From contig OX123205.2 in assembly GCA_944739405.2 (NCBI GenBank), positions 41,684,475 through 41,748,474 of the forward strand: DNA of 64,000 bases. Reading direction: 5' to 3'. Shown piece by piece: positions 1-10,019 of the stretch (position 1 is the stretch's first letter; every line of letters begins with the position of its first letter). A program made the position numbers and the translations under genes. The notes under the pieces are model-generated. The model had not been told where the DNA came from and did not search any database. It worked only from the letters and a program-made list of their open reading frames with translations. The stretch comes from Euclidia mi. Its lineage: Eukaryota; Arthropoda; Insecta; Lepidoptera; Erebidae.

Positions 1-1
1 C

Positions 2-394
2 AAGAGAAGCATAGGCATTCGACTAAAGGAACATATAGCTGACATTAAACACAAACGCTCGACGAAGTCTGCTGTGTGTGAACATGTAGAACAAGGAACC
101 AGCCATTACCTGCGATTTGATAAACCACAGATACTCGCAAAAGAACACCGCTTTATTCCAAGAATGATACGTGAAGTTATTGAAATTAAAAAACATCCTA
201 ATTTCAATAGGGAAGATGGTTGGAATGTACCTCCAGCTTGGGACCCTGTTATCAGGCTAATGAAACCCAAAAAGGACAAAGTCACCAGAAGACATCAAGA
301 CACAGTGAGCACATTCTGCGTAGATAGTAATAGTACGAGATCCCACGACAAATTAGTGCACTCATCGAGTTTTTGCTTGAAACCAAATTTTTAA
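2..394 (+). pseudogene. Penelope-like element, C-terminal GIY-YIG nuclease part (5' end outside window)
   Basis: The frame is open from base 2 to the stop at 392-394, so the gene enters from outside the window. It reads as the end of a Penelope-like retroelement protein: a run containing GIRLKEHIADIKHKRS, a conserved His (HVEQGTSHY), a Glu-containing segment (AKEHRFIPRMIREVIEIKKH) and an ending of the form AWDPVIRL. The same pattern occurs in the second Penelope-like element at 56745-57089, which supports the call. GIY-YIG nucleases nick target DNA for insertion. The last residues run into the inverted repeat at 338-778. Whether the upstream RT is intact cannot be seen. Confidence 0.8.
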
Positions 395-778
395 GAATAT
401 TTATGGTTAGGAGAATACATATCTACCAGGTTGCTTATTAAAATTTGGCCGCAAGTATGTTTAATTAAGTGATTGTTAATTGATTTTTGGAAGATACTTT
501 TGTTCATTCGTTTTATAAGTAAAATATCTTCTACATCACGGCTATACATATAAAGATTCTGAAAAACCACGGTTGCCATTGTTCTCCTGGCCGCACCTCC
601 TCGCAGCCAGGTGTAACCAGGTATGATTTCGATACATTCTTACGTTCATAACGTTTATTTATGATTTATATATCAAATGAAAGTCAATTTTTTTCTGATT
701 CTGATTATATATGGTTGCCTAATTAAATCCAGCCGCAAATAAGGGTTGCCGGCTGTTGAAGATTGTAAATATTTAAAG
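338..778. repeat. Left arm of a 440-bp inverted repeat (Penelope pseudo-LTR)
   Basis: This stretch is, with few differences, the reverse complement of 3487-3928. It starts inside the end of the GIY-YIG frame and runs past its stop. Penelope-like elements are known for flanking repeats (pLTRs) that can be in inverted order, which fits. The very high identity over about 440 bp suggests recent origin or conversion. A short minus-strand frame (391-579) is the mirror of the plus-strand frame in the other arm. Confidence 0.8.
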
Positions 779-2290
779 AAGAGTGAAAGAGAGTTACACG
801 CGTAACATAATGTCTCAGACAGCTCCTAAGAATAAGGAATATACATAGAAACCGCATAAAAACAGCAGTTACACCCAATATATTTACTCTGACTTATGAA
901 TTCTTTCTAGTGTTAGAGTAAGATATTATATATACAAAATACGTTCCGAATTTTCGTCGGTTCACACTTAATTTGATAAGTTAGAATATCGTTAAAATTT
1001 GAAATATATCATCAGATCTGGTTTACTCCGAATAAATATCGATAGAATGATGATAATTTCTCAATCAAGTAAATTAAGGAATATATCAAATATAAATAAC
1101 AAAATAATTTGAACGCAGGAAAGAGTCATAATAATGTTATTTATGTCATCCGTTCAAAAAATAGATCTGCATTTATGTAAGCAACTACAGGAGCAAATAA
1201 ACAAATTGTGGTTCTTAGCTAAGTCAAGCAGACCTTGAAGTTCAGTATCTTCAATAGACATTGCATAGCTTGCCTCCAGGTACAGTATTGTTAATTTGAC
1301 TAGCAATAAAAAAATAAACCGTTAGATTATTTCTCCTATGACCAAATCTCACACGTGCACTGAAATGCTTTTTTATTTTAATTAACATTTTAACATGAAT
1401 AAAGCAAATTATATTATTTTATTGTAACACCGGTAACCACTCTAAGCAGTGACAAAGTCTGTGAAAATATAATTTTAACGCATCGGTTTTCAAATTTACT
1501 GCATGAATCTCTGGTTACTAGAAGCTTGGCTTACTATGATGAAGGAAAACATCATGAAAAATTTGCATGGCTTAGTAGTTGTTTGCGGCAGATGGTTTTA
1601 CAAAAAAACATTTATAAACGAAAAAAAATTGAGGATACTCTATCGTGAAACAATATTTTTATTGAAATATTGTAGTATAGGTTATACATCACAATAAACT
1701 ACCTTTTTATGCGATAAGTAAGACCAGCGGTGTACTGAAGCTAGTCTGTAAAATTTAAGTATCGATAAAGTTATAACGTTACTATGTTAATATGTCACAA
1801 TCTTTATACGAATAATTATCAAAATGTCTATGACCGAAGACCGAAGTCTCAAAGTTTGAAATAAAGTTCTATATCATTTTAACAGGTAATGGGTGGCCAT
1901 ATGGTCACCTACGTCAGATTATTAGTGACGGTCTTGGGGTCATATGCCTCCATCTATAGTTATATAATTTAAGGGTTGACTAGTTGACTAGCATTTGACG
2001 CATGTGCAATGGCTTAAAAGCGTCGCAGAGCTGTCAAGCGTTCTCGTCTGACAAAATAATGATGTCACGCGTAGGGGGAAGTTACCCAGTGGCGGACACC
2101 TAAGGTTTTTAGGAAATAAAATCTATTTTAAGAAATGTAACTTTAATTAATTTTGAATTTGTTGATACGTTGTGACACATGTTTTTCTATGTTGAATATT
2201 TGAGATAGTGACATCTTTTTGTTAGCTTACCTTCACTTTTCCCATAAACTTTCATAAGTTTGGTTTGTCTAAATTTTTAATTTATTCTAT
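779..2290. other. Stretch without recognisable gene, between the two inverted arms
   Basis: AT-rich sequence with only short unconvincing frames (for example 1503-1697). I see no domain, SINE head or LINE tail here. It is enclosed by the two Penelope inverted arms, so it may be host DNA caught between two insertions or an unrecognised insertion. Confidence 0.5.
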
Positions 2291-2488
2291 TCCCGGGTCG
2301 GGCAAAGTGTTATAGGGTTTTTTCATTAGGAAATACTCAGTAGCAGCACGGAGTCTGGTAATGTGCCCGGTACGGCAATAGGCTCGCCCCCTATTACGTG
2401 GGACCTAAAAATTCCTGGCGAAATGTGGGTGTAATATTACACCTCTGCCTACCCCTTCGGGGATACAGGCGTGAATCTATAAATTTAA
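2291..2488 (+). repeat. SINE family A, 5'-truncated copy
   Basis: Starts at the B-box end of a tRNA-like head (cccgggtcgggcaaagtg) and carries the family body: CTCAGTAGCAGCACGGAGTC, a CGGTACGGCAATAGGCTCGCC block, ACGTGGGACC, then CACCTCTGCCTACCCCTTCG and GGCGTGAATCTATAA. The fullest copy is at 44078-44327 on the other strand. Family A and its relatives occur at many other places in the window. Confidence 0.8.
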
Positions 2489-2998
2489 TTAATTGTTATT
2501 TTTGTACTTGATGCCCATTTCTTTCCTTTTTTCTGAGACAACATGATTTTTGTCTCTTCAGCTACAATTCTACACGACGGTGACGACGTTAAAATTTCAC
2601 TTATTTCACTTCCTCACACATTTTATTTGTCAAGTTGCTAATCTTTTCATCGTGAAAGCAGGTAATTTTAACAATTTAAGAATATTCTGACCAACTGCTA
2701 AACAAAAACTAGTCGACGTCTTCATACTGCTGGTTCCAGGTTTGTTGTTAAGACATTTGACCACTAGACAGGTTTTCATGGCAGGGTGTGTGTTACTTTT
2801 TTATTCACATTCACACAACACTATCTTGTCCCAAACTAAGCAGAGCTTGTACTATGGGTACTAGATAATGGATAAACATACATATATACTTTTTTGTAAA
2901 TACATTCATATTATACATAGAAACACCCAGACCAAGACCACAGAATAAAGAAGAGTACTAACCAAGACAAACATCCATGTTCATCCACACAATGTTTG

Positions 2999-3068
2999 AC
3001 TTGAGCGGGAGTCGAACCCGCGACCTTCGACGTAGCAGTCGCGCACACTCCCGCTACGCCAACCGGCA
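2999..3068 (-). repeat. tRNA-like SINE head
   Basis: Read on the minus strand this gives TGCCGGTTGGCGTAGCGGGA, a variable middle, then GTCGCGGGTTCGACTCCCGC, which matches a pol III B box. There is no cloverleaf acceptor pairing I can build, so I take it as a SINE head, not a tRNA gene. The extent of the rest of the element is unclear. Confidence 0.5.
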
Positions 3069-3215
3069 TATTTTACGAATCCCGATGGCACACTATATTC
3101 AGTGACATAATAAAATAAATAATAATATATAACCTTATATAAAATAATTACTTATTAGAGTAACGTGACGCAATGCTTTCCCGCCATAAACGGCAAAATG
3201 CTACTACCGCTGTGC

Positions 3216-3281
3216 TGATGCAAAATACGCGCCAAGACGTGGAGTTGCGGAAACAGCCCGTGCAATCAAGTATCAATCAAG
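3216..3281. mobile_element. 66-bp retroposed fragment with 14-bp target duplication (copy 1)
   Basis: A 66-bp piece is flanked by identical 14-bp repeats, tactaccgctgtgc, at 3202-3215 and 3282-3295. The piece contains GCCAAGACGTGGAGTTGCGG and ends in an ATCAAGTATCAA-type tail. A near-identical 62-bp piece with a different 14-bp duplication sits at 58570-58631. Two separate insertions of the same short tail point to severe 5' truncation of a retroelement I cannot name. Confidence 0.7.
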
Positions 3282-3355
3282 TACTACCGCTGTGCCCAGT
3301 CGCAGCACTGGAAAACCGCGTTGTGTGATCCTGTATTGATATGTTATCCCGCACC

Positions 3356-3406
3356 TCTTCCACATATTTTTAAATTGTTGCTCACGATTTAAAAATATGT
3401 GGAAGA
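3356..3406. repeat. Hairpin, 20-bp arms
   Basis: Arms 3356-3375 and 3387-3406 are perfect reverse complements around an 11-base loop. No gene abuts it. It lies close to the second Penelope arm and may belong to a small fold-back element. Confidence 0.7.
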
Positions 3407-3486
3407 TTACTTGTCGAGATAGTGTAGGTGTTCGGCGCTAGGTGCCATCCGGCGTTAGGGGACTTCCCCCTATAACTCTCTTTAAA

Positions 3487-3928
3487 CTTTAAATATTTAC
3501 AATCTTCAACAGCCGGCAACCCTTATTTGCGGCTGGATTTAATTAGGCAACCATATATTATCAGAATCAGAAAAAAATTGACTTTCATTTGATATATAAA
3601 TCATAAATAAACGTTATGAACGTAAGAATGTATCGAAATCATACCTGGTTACACCTGGCTGCGAGGAGGTGCGGCCAGGAGAACAATGGCAACCGTGGTT
3701 TTTCAGAATCTTTATATGTATAGCCGTGATGTAGACGATATTTTACTTATAAAACGAATGAACGAAAGTATCTTCCAAAAATCAATTAACAATCACTTAA
3801 TTAAACATACTTGCGGCCAAATTTTAATAAGCAACCTGGTAGATATGTATTCCCCTAACCATAAATATTCTTCAAAATTTGGTTTCAAGCAAAAACTCGA
3901 TGAGTGCACTAATTTGTCGCGGGATCTT
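3487..3928. repeat. Right arm of the 440-bp inverted repeat (Penelope pseudo-LTR)
   Basis: Reverse complement of 338-778 with a handful of differences. In this orientation it contains an ATG in good context at 3686 (gaacaATGG). The repeat ends at about 3928, just before the stop of that frame. Confidence 0.8.
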
Positions 3929-3937
3929 AGTCTATAA
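3686..3937 (+). CDS. Short frame in the Penelope repeat, 83 aa, function unknown
   Basis: An 83-codon frame beginning MATVVFQNLYMYSRD and ending a few codons past the inverted repeat. Penelope-like elements often start their protein inside the pLTR, so this could be the displaced first part of the element's protein. It has no domain I recognise and a catalytic continuation is absent. The mirror frame at 391-579 (minus) is the same sequence, cut short by a stop. Treat as a remnant unless transcripts show otherwise. Confidence 0.35.
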   Translation: MATVVFQNLYMYSRDVDDILLIKRMNESIFQKSINNHLIKHTCGQILISNLVDMYSPNHKYSSKFGFKQKLDECTNLSRDLSL

Positions 3938-4245
3938 CACCAATAGTTGAAACATGTTCGGGTACTTTGAGATAACTTTTAAATTCAAGACAAAGACAAA
4001 TATCACCTCAGTCTGCCGTGAACATGAATCCTGTAAAGAATTCGAAACGTCGGCTAGTAATAAAAATGTAGTTTCTAGATCTTTCGGTTTAAATGTAATA
4101 ACAAATAACCAGTGAAAGTAATATAACGCGATAAAATCCGTAAACTGTAGTTTAATTTCAATGTGTAACATTCGCGTAAACCCAAGAAAATATTATGTTT
4201 TTTTGTTGTTTGAAGTTTGTTTGCAATTCTTTGATGCACTTCTGC

Positions 4246-4447
4246 ACGGTTGGCGTAGGGGTTTAAGCGGCCGCCTCACCGCTTGACACTGCGCCGAGTG
4301 TTGTGGGTTCGATCCCCACACGAGACAACACTTCGTGTATTTCACAAATTGTTGTTTGAAGTCTGGTGTTCAATGTGTCCGTTATTTGTATGTTTGTAAA
4401 GTCCCCCGCAACACAGGATTTAGTCCTAATGCGGGAGTTGTCTTTTC
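4246..4447 (+). repeat. SINE family B, near-complete copy
   Basis: The tRNA-like head has an A-box-like part (GGTTGGCGTAGGGGTTTAAG) and the B box GGGTTCGATCCCCACACGAG, followed by a body with GTTTGTAAAGTCCCCCGCAA, an ACACAGGATTTAGTCC block and GCGGGAGTTG, and an A-rich tail (AAATAAAAAAAATAAA). Other copies lie at 46555-46690 and 47165-47345, with fragments at 7296-7362 and 48686-48806. Confidence 0.8.
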
Positions 4448-4525
4448 TTTTAAATAAAAAAAATAAACATAAAAAACATCATAATTAATTACAGCCTGCA
4501 ACACGAATCTCTCCATCTTTTTCTC

Positions 4526-4830
4526 ATCAGCATCATCATATCAGCCGTAAAAGGTCCACTATTAGACAAGCCTCCACCAAGGCGCTCCACATTGACTAAT
4601 CTTGAGTCACCAGAGCATCCATCCGCTGCTCGTGATCCAAACAAAGTCGTCAGTCCATCTTGCGGGATCCCTACCTCTGCTCGTCCGGTGCGTAGTCGCC
4701 ACTCCAGAACCTTTCTGCTCCAATGACCATCGGATGTTCTTGTTATGTGCTCTGCCCACTTTAGTATGACTATTCGGAGAGCTATGTTGGTGACTTCGGT
4801 TGCATATTTCCCTATCGTGGATGAATTACT
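4526..4830 (-). mobile_element. RTE-like LINE 3' tail fragment
   Basis: Read on the minus strand this resembles the end of an RTE-type LINE protein: a stretch like KWAEHITRTSDGHWSRKVLE followed by a degraded arginine-rich C-terminus, then a 3' end finishing in GATGATGATGCTG. The same ending style occurs at 46738-46920, 42235-42345 and 41390-41580. It is 5'-truncated and broken, so non-coding now. Confidence 0.6.
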
Positions 4831-5671
4831 TCCAGATTATTTTATGAAGTCCTGTTATATATTTGATGGATACTTATAAACCACTAGTGATTAAACCACT
4901 ATTCAAGAAGATAAAAGTAAAATGAGCTGCTACAGACCTATTGCTCTAATTCCTGTCCTATCCAAGGTGTTTGAAAAGGTTATACATCGAGGTCTGTATC
5001 AATATCTTGAACAAAATCATCTCCTTGTTGAAGAACAAGTAGGTTTTCGGCAAAACAGGTCAATAATCAATTTGGCTATCTATAAATTTGTACAAAGAAT
5101 AATGACAGGCCTAGACAATAAGCAACTAATTACTGCTCTATATATGGGCCTCACAAAGTCCTTTGACTATGTCAATTTTAAGACTATATTCCTTAAGTTA
5201 GAGGCATATGGCATCAGAGGTAATGTTCTAGATCTTCTGGAATCTTATCTAGGAAACAGGAAACAATGTACCCAAATTGTTCGAATATGCCCTCAAACAA
5301 AGATGGAAACTGTGTACTCATCTTAATATCGCGATGTGCGACAAGGCGTCCCACAAGGAAGTGTATTGGGACCTTTATTATTCATCATATATATTAATGA
5401 TCTACCCAAAGCTACAAAATCACAAATGGTCCTATTTGCCGATGACAGCACGGTTATGTTTGCTAGTAAAGATAGATGTAATTTAGAATCTGACATGAAT
5501 TTGACATTAAACAGAATATTTGAATGGCTTAATTGTAAAAATTTAATTTTGAATTTAGACAAAACTACTATGATGACATTTAGAAATAGGAAAAATTATC
5601 TGCATAATCTTGACATTAAATTTAATAAACAAAATATTTCTAGTGTAGACTATACAAAATTTTTAGGTATT

Positions 5672-5853
5672 CTTCTTCTTCTTCTTGTCGTATCAATGGC
5701 GGTTTTAGATGACAGACGACCAGTATTCTGCTACAGCTATAGCGTTGTTTGTGGCCTTATACAGCTCAGCCAAAGAGCATTTAATCGGACAGGAGGGGCA
5801 AGAAAGCAAGTGTGGCATGTCCTGCCTTGTCGCTCCACAGTCGCACCGGACAG
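5672..5853 (-). mobile_element. 182-bp LINE tail inserted in the LINE, with 7-bp target duplication
   Basis: The host LINE reads FLGI up to 5671 and resumes YVDCKLNWK at 5861. The intervening DNA is flanked by aggtatt at 5665-5671 and 5854-5860. On the minus strand it encodes a LINE C-terminal remnant with a Cys/His pattern (CDCGATRQDMPHLLSCPSC), then a stretch ending AVAEYW, and its 3' end is a run of GAAGAA. It is therefore the 5'-truncated end of a different LINE. Insert plus duplication is 189 bp, a multiple of three. Confidence 0.8.
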
Positions 5854-6346
5854 AGGTATTTATGTTGACTGTAAGCTGAATTGGAAAACTCAAGTGGAAA
5901 ATATTTGTACAAAGTTAAACCAGTTTTGTTATGCACTCCATATGATGGGCAGAGTTGTAACTCAGGATGTTGTCATTATGGCTTATCATGCATATGTTGA
6001 GTCAACTCTAAAATATGGTGTCATCTTTTGGGGCAACTCTGTAGACAATGATATTGTTTTCAAAGCTCAAAAGCGATGTGTCAGAGCAATTTGTAAAATT
6101 AAATCAACAGAGTCCTGTAAGCCTCACTTTATTAATTTAAATCTAATGACGCTTCCATGTATATATATTTTTGAAGTTGCCGTATTTGTTCATACAAATA
6201 AAACTCTATTTGAACAATATAAGAGTGAGAGGTGTAAAAACAAAATATGTTTTCCAAGTAATAAAACAACACAAATGAATAGAAGTATTCTATGTATGGC
6301 ACCACGAATATACAACCATTTACCAAAGATTATAAAAGACTGTAAT

Positions 6347-6348
<2 letters not shown>

Positions 6349-6389
<41 letters not shown>

Positions 6390-6982
6390 GTATCGGGTTG
6401 GAAAATCCTCATGGAGTCCCTCCGCCCCGGGGGGGAAGGACGAAGGGGACTGTCAGACTCTTACTGACTAAAAACCAACCCGTGCTCCTCATGTACCCAT
6501 GTGTCGGAGGGTAGGGTTTCACCAAAGCATTCCTCGCTACCCCCCGACGGGTATTGGCTCGCCAGATGGTCAGGCGGGCCCCGAACGAAACCCCCTTGGC
6601 GGCGGATGAAGGTTTTGGGCTCCGCCGCCAAAACACCCAGCGGCCGCAGAGGATAGGGAGGACGGCAACGCAACACCGCATCTCCTCTTCCTCTGCGGCC
6701 CCACCGCGACGCAACGATGGTGCGCCCCCATTTGGTCGCGGGAGATAGGGCGCGGGGCAACGCAACACCCACACGCCTCTCCTCCCGCGACCGCACCCGA
6801 CTGCGAGGGACAGACAGAACTGTCCCCCGCACCCGCACCATGGGACGCATCCTACGCAGGCCTCTACCAAGCCCACGTGGAGCGTCCCCTCCCGGGATCC
6901 CGCTTAGCTTCACCGTGGGTGGCTTCTAACCCACGGTTACTGAGCCCCCCCACCACGACAAGGTGGAGATCCCACGGGGGGG
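6349..6982 (-). mobile_element. GC-rich retroposon with 40-base poly(A) on the minus strand
   Basis: A run of 40 T (6349-6388) begins a strongly GC-rich block of about 630 bp that ends near 6982, sharply different from its AT-rich surroundings. The T run is the poly(A) tail of a minus-strand element. Overlapping arginine- and proline-rich frames (6409-6876, 6461-6913) are likely composition effects, though part could be a LINE 5' or 3' region. A short palindrome around CACCGTGGGTGGCTTCTAAC lies near its start. I see no clean target duplication. Confidence 0.6.
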
Positions 6983-7295
6983 AAGTGCCTATAGCTTATA
7001 AGTATCCATAAAATAAATGATCATACCTATTTGTAATGTGTATTTAAATTTAATGTATTTTGTCATTGACTATTTTTTTTTAATTATTAATAATAACAAT
7101 AATTGCATGACATTTATAATTTATGTGACATTTAATTAATGTTTACAATATAACACAACTTTGCACACCAGAATGGTAAAATATGGCATATGCGACTGTA
7201 ATAATACACATGTACCATTTAAAATGTACCCATATTTGCAATAATAAATTGATTTGATTTGATTTGATTATAATAGCTTGAGTCGACCTTTGATT

Positions 7296-7362
7296 TTATG
7301 GTTTAAGTGACCGCAACTCTGCGTCAAGTGTTGTGCGTCAGACAATTTGTTGTTCCAAGTAA
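7296..7362 (+). repeat. SINE family B fragment
   Basis: Matches the family B head and early body (GTTTAAGTGACCGCAACTCT, then an AATTTGTTGTTCCAAGTA end) but lacks a good B box and the CCCCCGC tail. It lies between the LINE end and the BEL/Pao element. Confidence 0.45.
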
Positions 7363-7498
7363 TGCTCGTCTTTCTACCAAGTCTTTCACATGTCTTTCAA
7401 GAACACTATACAGAACACAACATAATTTTTTAAAAGGTTGGCAACCCGAGTAGGATCAGGGTAACAGCTTGCTCTCCCAATGCAATAAGTAACAAGAT

Positions 7499-8045
7499 TG
7501 TTTAGAGTTGCCGTAGGCAGGTAGGAAATTGTTGCACTATGCAACAGGGAAATTGTTGCAGAGTCCGCAGCGGAAGTTTGTATTTCATCCACCTGACTAT
7601 GGCAAGCAAAGATACCAACAAATATGTACTGTGTTTCACAGTGATGAAAATTACACACACAGAACTAAATTGGCCCATATTAGCTTATGAGTGAATTTAT
7701 TGTCTTTATACCAGACTCCGAACGTCTTCGGGCACGATGCACGTGGTCAGATTTACACAATTTTGTAAGTTCAAGTTCAATATTTCACAAATCTGTTACA
7801 ACTCTTGCCGGTAATGGTCAAAGGCGGCAGATACAAGAATTACAAGACAAATTTACTTCAATTCTACAAAACGCGCGACGAAACAATTCGGTGTGGGTGC
7901 AAGACAATTTTTTCCGGAAGTAAGAGAATTAGAAAAAATGACAGTTCCTAGTGTGACCAGAGTCACAAATTACAATAGACAAAACAAAACGTTACTAAAC
8001 CGATATAATCGATTCAACCCATCATAAATATTTCTATTTCAAACA
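7499..8045 (-). repeat. BEL/Pao 3' LTR (left on plus strand)
   Basis: 547 bp, starting tgtttagagttg and ending tttcaaaca. It aligns along its length with 13960-14532, with small indels: a duplicated gaaattgttgca here, and an extra block near 14090-14130 in the other copy. The differences show the insertion is not recent. Confidence 0.9.
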
Positions 8046-8060
8046 TCCACCCGCCCCAGA
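8046..8060 (-). promoter_or_regulatory. Polypurine tract of the BEL/Pao element
   Basis: Directly inside the 3' LTR the minus strand reads tggggcgggtgga, a purine-rich run where plus-strand DNA synthesis would be primed. Position and composition support the call. Confidence 0.6.
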
Positions 8061-8076
8061 CCGGCCTACCGGTCCG

Positions 8077-8670
8077 CTAATCAGTTGGTAGACGTGACAA
8101 CGTTGCAACCACTCTCCTCAGAATTGAACCGTCCACCAGGACCTCAGCAAATTGGGAAACTCCATCAGTCCCAGTTATCAAACGAAGAATGCGCCCCCTG
8201 CGCCATCCGAGTGGTAGAAGGCCAGCCTCCTTGATCAAAACGAGGTCTCCAATCTTGGGTGAATCAGTCTTTTCGGTAAACTTAACGCGTTGCTGGAGTA
8301 TGTGCAAAAATTCTGCATTATTAAAGCTCTGAGTAATCTGGCGTACCAATTCAAAACGCGAGAGACGATTAGGTTTCGTATCAATATAGGGGTACTCAGG
8401 CAAGGTGACAAGTGGGCGACCAATCAAAAAATGGCCCGGCGTAAGGGCTTCCAAATCATTAAGATCTGAGAAGATTGGACACAATGGCCTAGAGTTCAAA
8501 ACGGCCTCAATCTTACAAAACACAGTTGCGAGTTCCTCAAATGTAAGGACTGATTCACCAATTGTCCTGCGCAAGTGTGTTTTGGCCGATTTTACAGCGG
8601 CTTCAAATATACCACTCCAGTGTGGACAATTTGGTGGGGAAAACAACCCAATATATCCCACGTAGGGCAA
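8077..8670 (-). pseudogene. BEL/Pao integrase C-terminal region
   Basis: A 197-codon frame with the hallmark stretch PPNCPHWSGIFEAAVKSAK, the third catalytic Glu being in the GIFEAA segment, then TPGHFLIGRPL and a C-terminal DNA-binding domain (IGDLVLIKEAGLLPLGWRRG). This is the 3' end of pol and finishes just before the polypurine tract. The N-terminal half of the core lies upstream at 8671-8840, broken by a stop and a deletion. Confidence 0.85.
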
Positions 8671-9164
8671 GCCTATTGCCTAAATCAGCTTTGTTGTTTC
8701 CAAGGAAATTAATTACGTCATTCAAATAATTATAAGTGCCCTTAAGGTTAGTGCCTCAATCAGAACGGATCAAGGAGGGCAGCCCTCTGCGGGATACAAA
8801 TCTGTCAAATGTGGTGTCCGTGCCAATACCGTCAAACGTCCTGCTCTCTGTAACGCGATCTGCCGGTAAGACTCCCATTAAGGGCTGCATGGTAGAAGCC
8901 TTGAGCTTATAGGAAGGGATGCAGTGAAAGACTATACTCCGAATAATTCTTCGGGCTGACAAAATCCAAAACTCGCGTTGCAATATGGCCAGCAGAGCAT
9001 TACAACCAGCATGCGAATTTTTAAAGTTACGGTCAGTTACCAACAAGCGTACCCAATGACCGTTCTTGGGTAACAAAAGGGGGTGACGTGCCCTGTAAGG
9101 GAGGTTGGCGTTCTTGAGACGCCCTCCAACGCGCAAGAGACCCGTATCGTCCAAAAAGGGGTTC
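8671..9164 (-). pseudogene. BEL/Pao integrase N-terminal zinc domain and deleted core
   Basis: Reads LRVGGRLKNANLPYRARHPL, then the H..H...C zinc-domain region (HAGCNALLAILQREFWILSA), then jumps from FDGIGTD straight to FDRFVSRRGLPSLIRSD. The segment expected between, which carries part of the DDE core, is missing. A stop follows SD, and the core continues weakly (GTNLKGTYNYLNDVINFL) to join the next frame. The integrase could not work. Confidence 0.8.
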
Positions 9165-9176
9165 AATTTAGATACT

Positions 9177-9426
9177 CATCATCATCAGCCTATAACAGTC
9201 CACTGCTGGACTAGGCCTCTCCTTTGAAAGGAGGAATTGGCCTACTATACCACGCTGGCCAAACGGGTTGGTATAGGGTTTGTATCAAGTTTTCCTTCTC
9301 TCACAGTGCTGTTCTCTGCATAATATGCTTCCTCTGTCGGCTCTTACGACACCCATGGGATGATATGGGGTGGTGACAATCGGTATTCTTAATCCGTCAC
9401 CACACGGACAATTTTTTTTTTTTTTT
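9177..9426 (-). mobile_element. SINE family C inside the BEL element, with 12-bp target duplication
   Basis: Flanked by aatttagatact at 9165-9176 and 9427-9438, so a clean retroposition into pol. It has a 15-base T run at its right edge and TCATCATCAGCC at its left. Since the GATGAT end is shared with RTE-like LINE tails (46738-46920), the minus strand is taken as sense and mobilisation by that LINE is likely. Other copies: 16795-16950, 19495-19733, 47462-47692. Confidence 0.85.
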
Positions 9427-10019
9427 AATTTAGATACTGCTCCCGACAATTTCGATTTCCCTGACTTAAGGATAGCAATCTCCTTCTCAAAATGCTCCAA
9501 TTGCTCCAAAAAACGAATCCAAAGGGTAAGGGACTCCTGTCGTTCCTGTGGTGAGAGAAATGGTGTCAGTCGTTTCTGTTGTAGGTGCATAAAATTAAAA
9601 AAAAACGCTTTATCCAAGCAGTAACACCTAACATTTTGTCAAGGGAGCTGTAGCGATTTAACAAAAAATCGAGGTCGATGGCGGAATCAACTTTCTCAAG
9701 AGCGAGTGTTCGCAGACCCGGTAAATTAGAAGTTTTCAAGACTGGCCTTTGAGGCCAATCAACCTCTGGTCGACTCAACCATTCCGGACCCCACCACAGC
9801 GAATGACCTATCAAACTAGGCGTCAAGCGTCCGCGCGAGGCACAATCAGCGGGGTTGAGATCACCTGGCACGTGTCTCCAAACAAGCTTGACTTAAGATT
9901 TTTCTATTTGGGAAAAGTGATTAGCGACAAATATTTCCAAAGTGTGGACAGACGCCTTCAACCAACAAAGAACAATTTGGCTGTCTGTCCAGGCGTAGGT
10001 CCCGTTAATACAAATTGAC
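9427..10019 (-). pseudogene. BEL/Pao RNase H-integrase linker region
   Basis: Contains PGDLNPADCASRGRLTPSL and LWWGPEWLSRPEVDWP, a pair of runs typical of BEL/Pao pol after RNase H, followed by FLLNRYSSLDKMLGV and a LSPQERQESLTLWIRFLEQ helix region. It then continues through the SINE insertion into the integrase zinc domain. Frame changes occur near 9617 and between 9871 and 10019. Confidence 0.8.

Larger units (their letters stand above)
4860..7268 (+). pseudogene. Jockey/CR1-type LINE reverse transcriptase, decayed and interrupted
   Basis: Reverse-transcriptase remnants in order: SCYRPIALIPVLSKVFEKV (4922), GFRQNRSI, a YMGLTKSFDYVN palm motif with the first catalytic Asp in a degraded block, RQGVPQGSVLGPLLF and the FADDSTVMF motif in the frame 5336-6514, then a C-terminal region to about 6347. 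There is a frame break near 5326. The element ends in TTGAT repeats at about 7248-7268, the microsatellite-type tail common in the CR1/L2/Jockey group. Two insertions sit in it: 5672-5853 and 6349-6982. The first preserves the frame, so a 392-codon frame reads through foreign DNA. Confidence 0.8.

Noticed and set aside
6409..6913. Two overlapping 150-codon genes on the minus strand
   Set aside because: Open frames caused by high GC content; arginine- and proline-rich without domains, and bounded by a poly(A)-tailed insertion.
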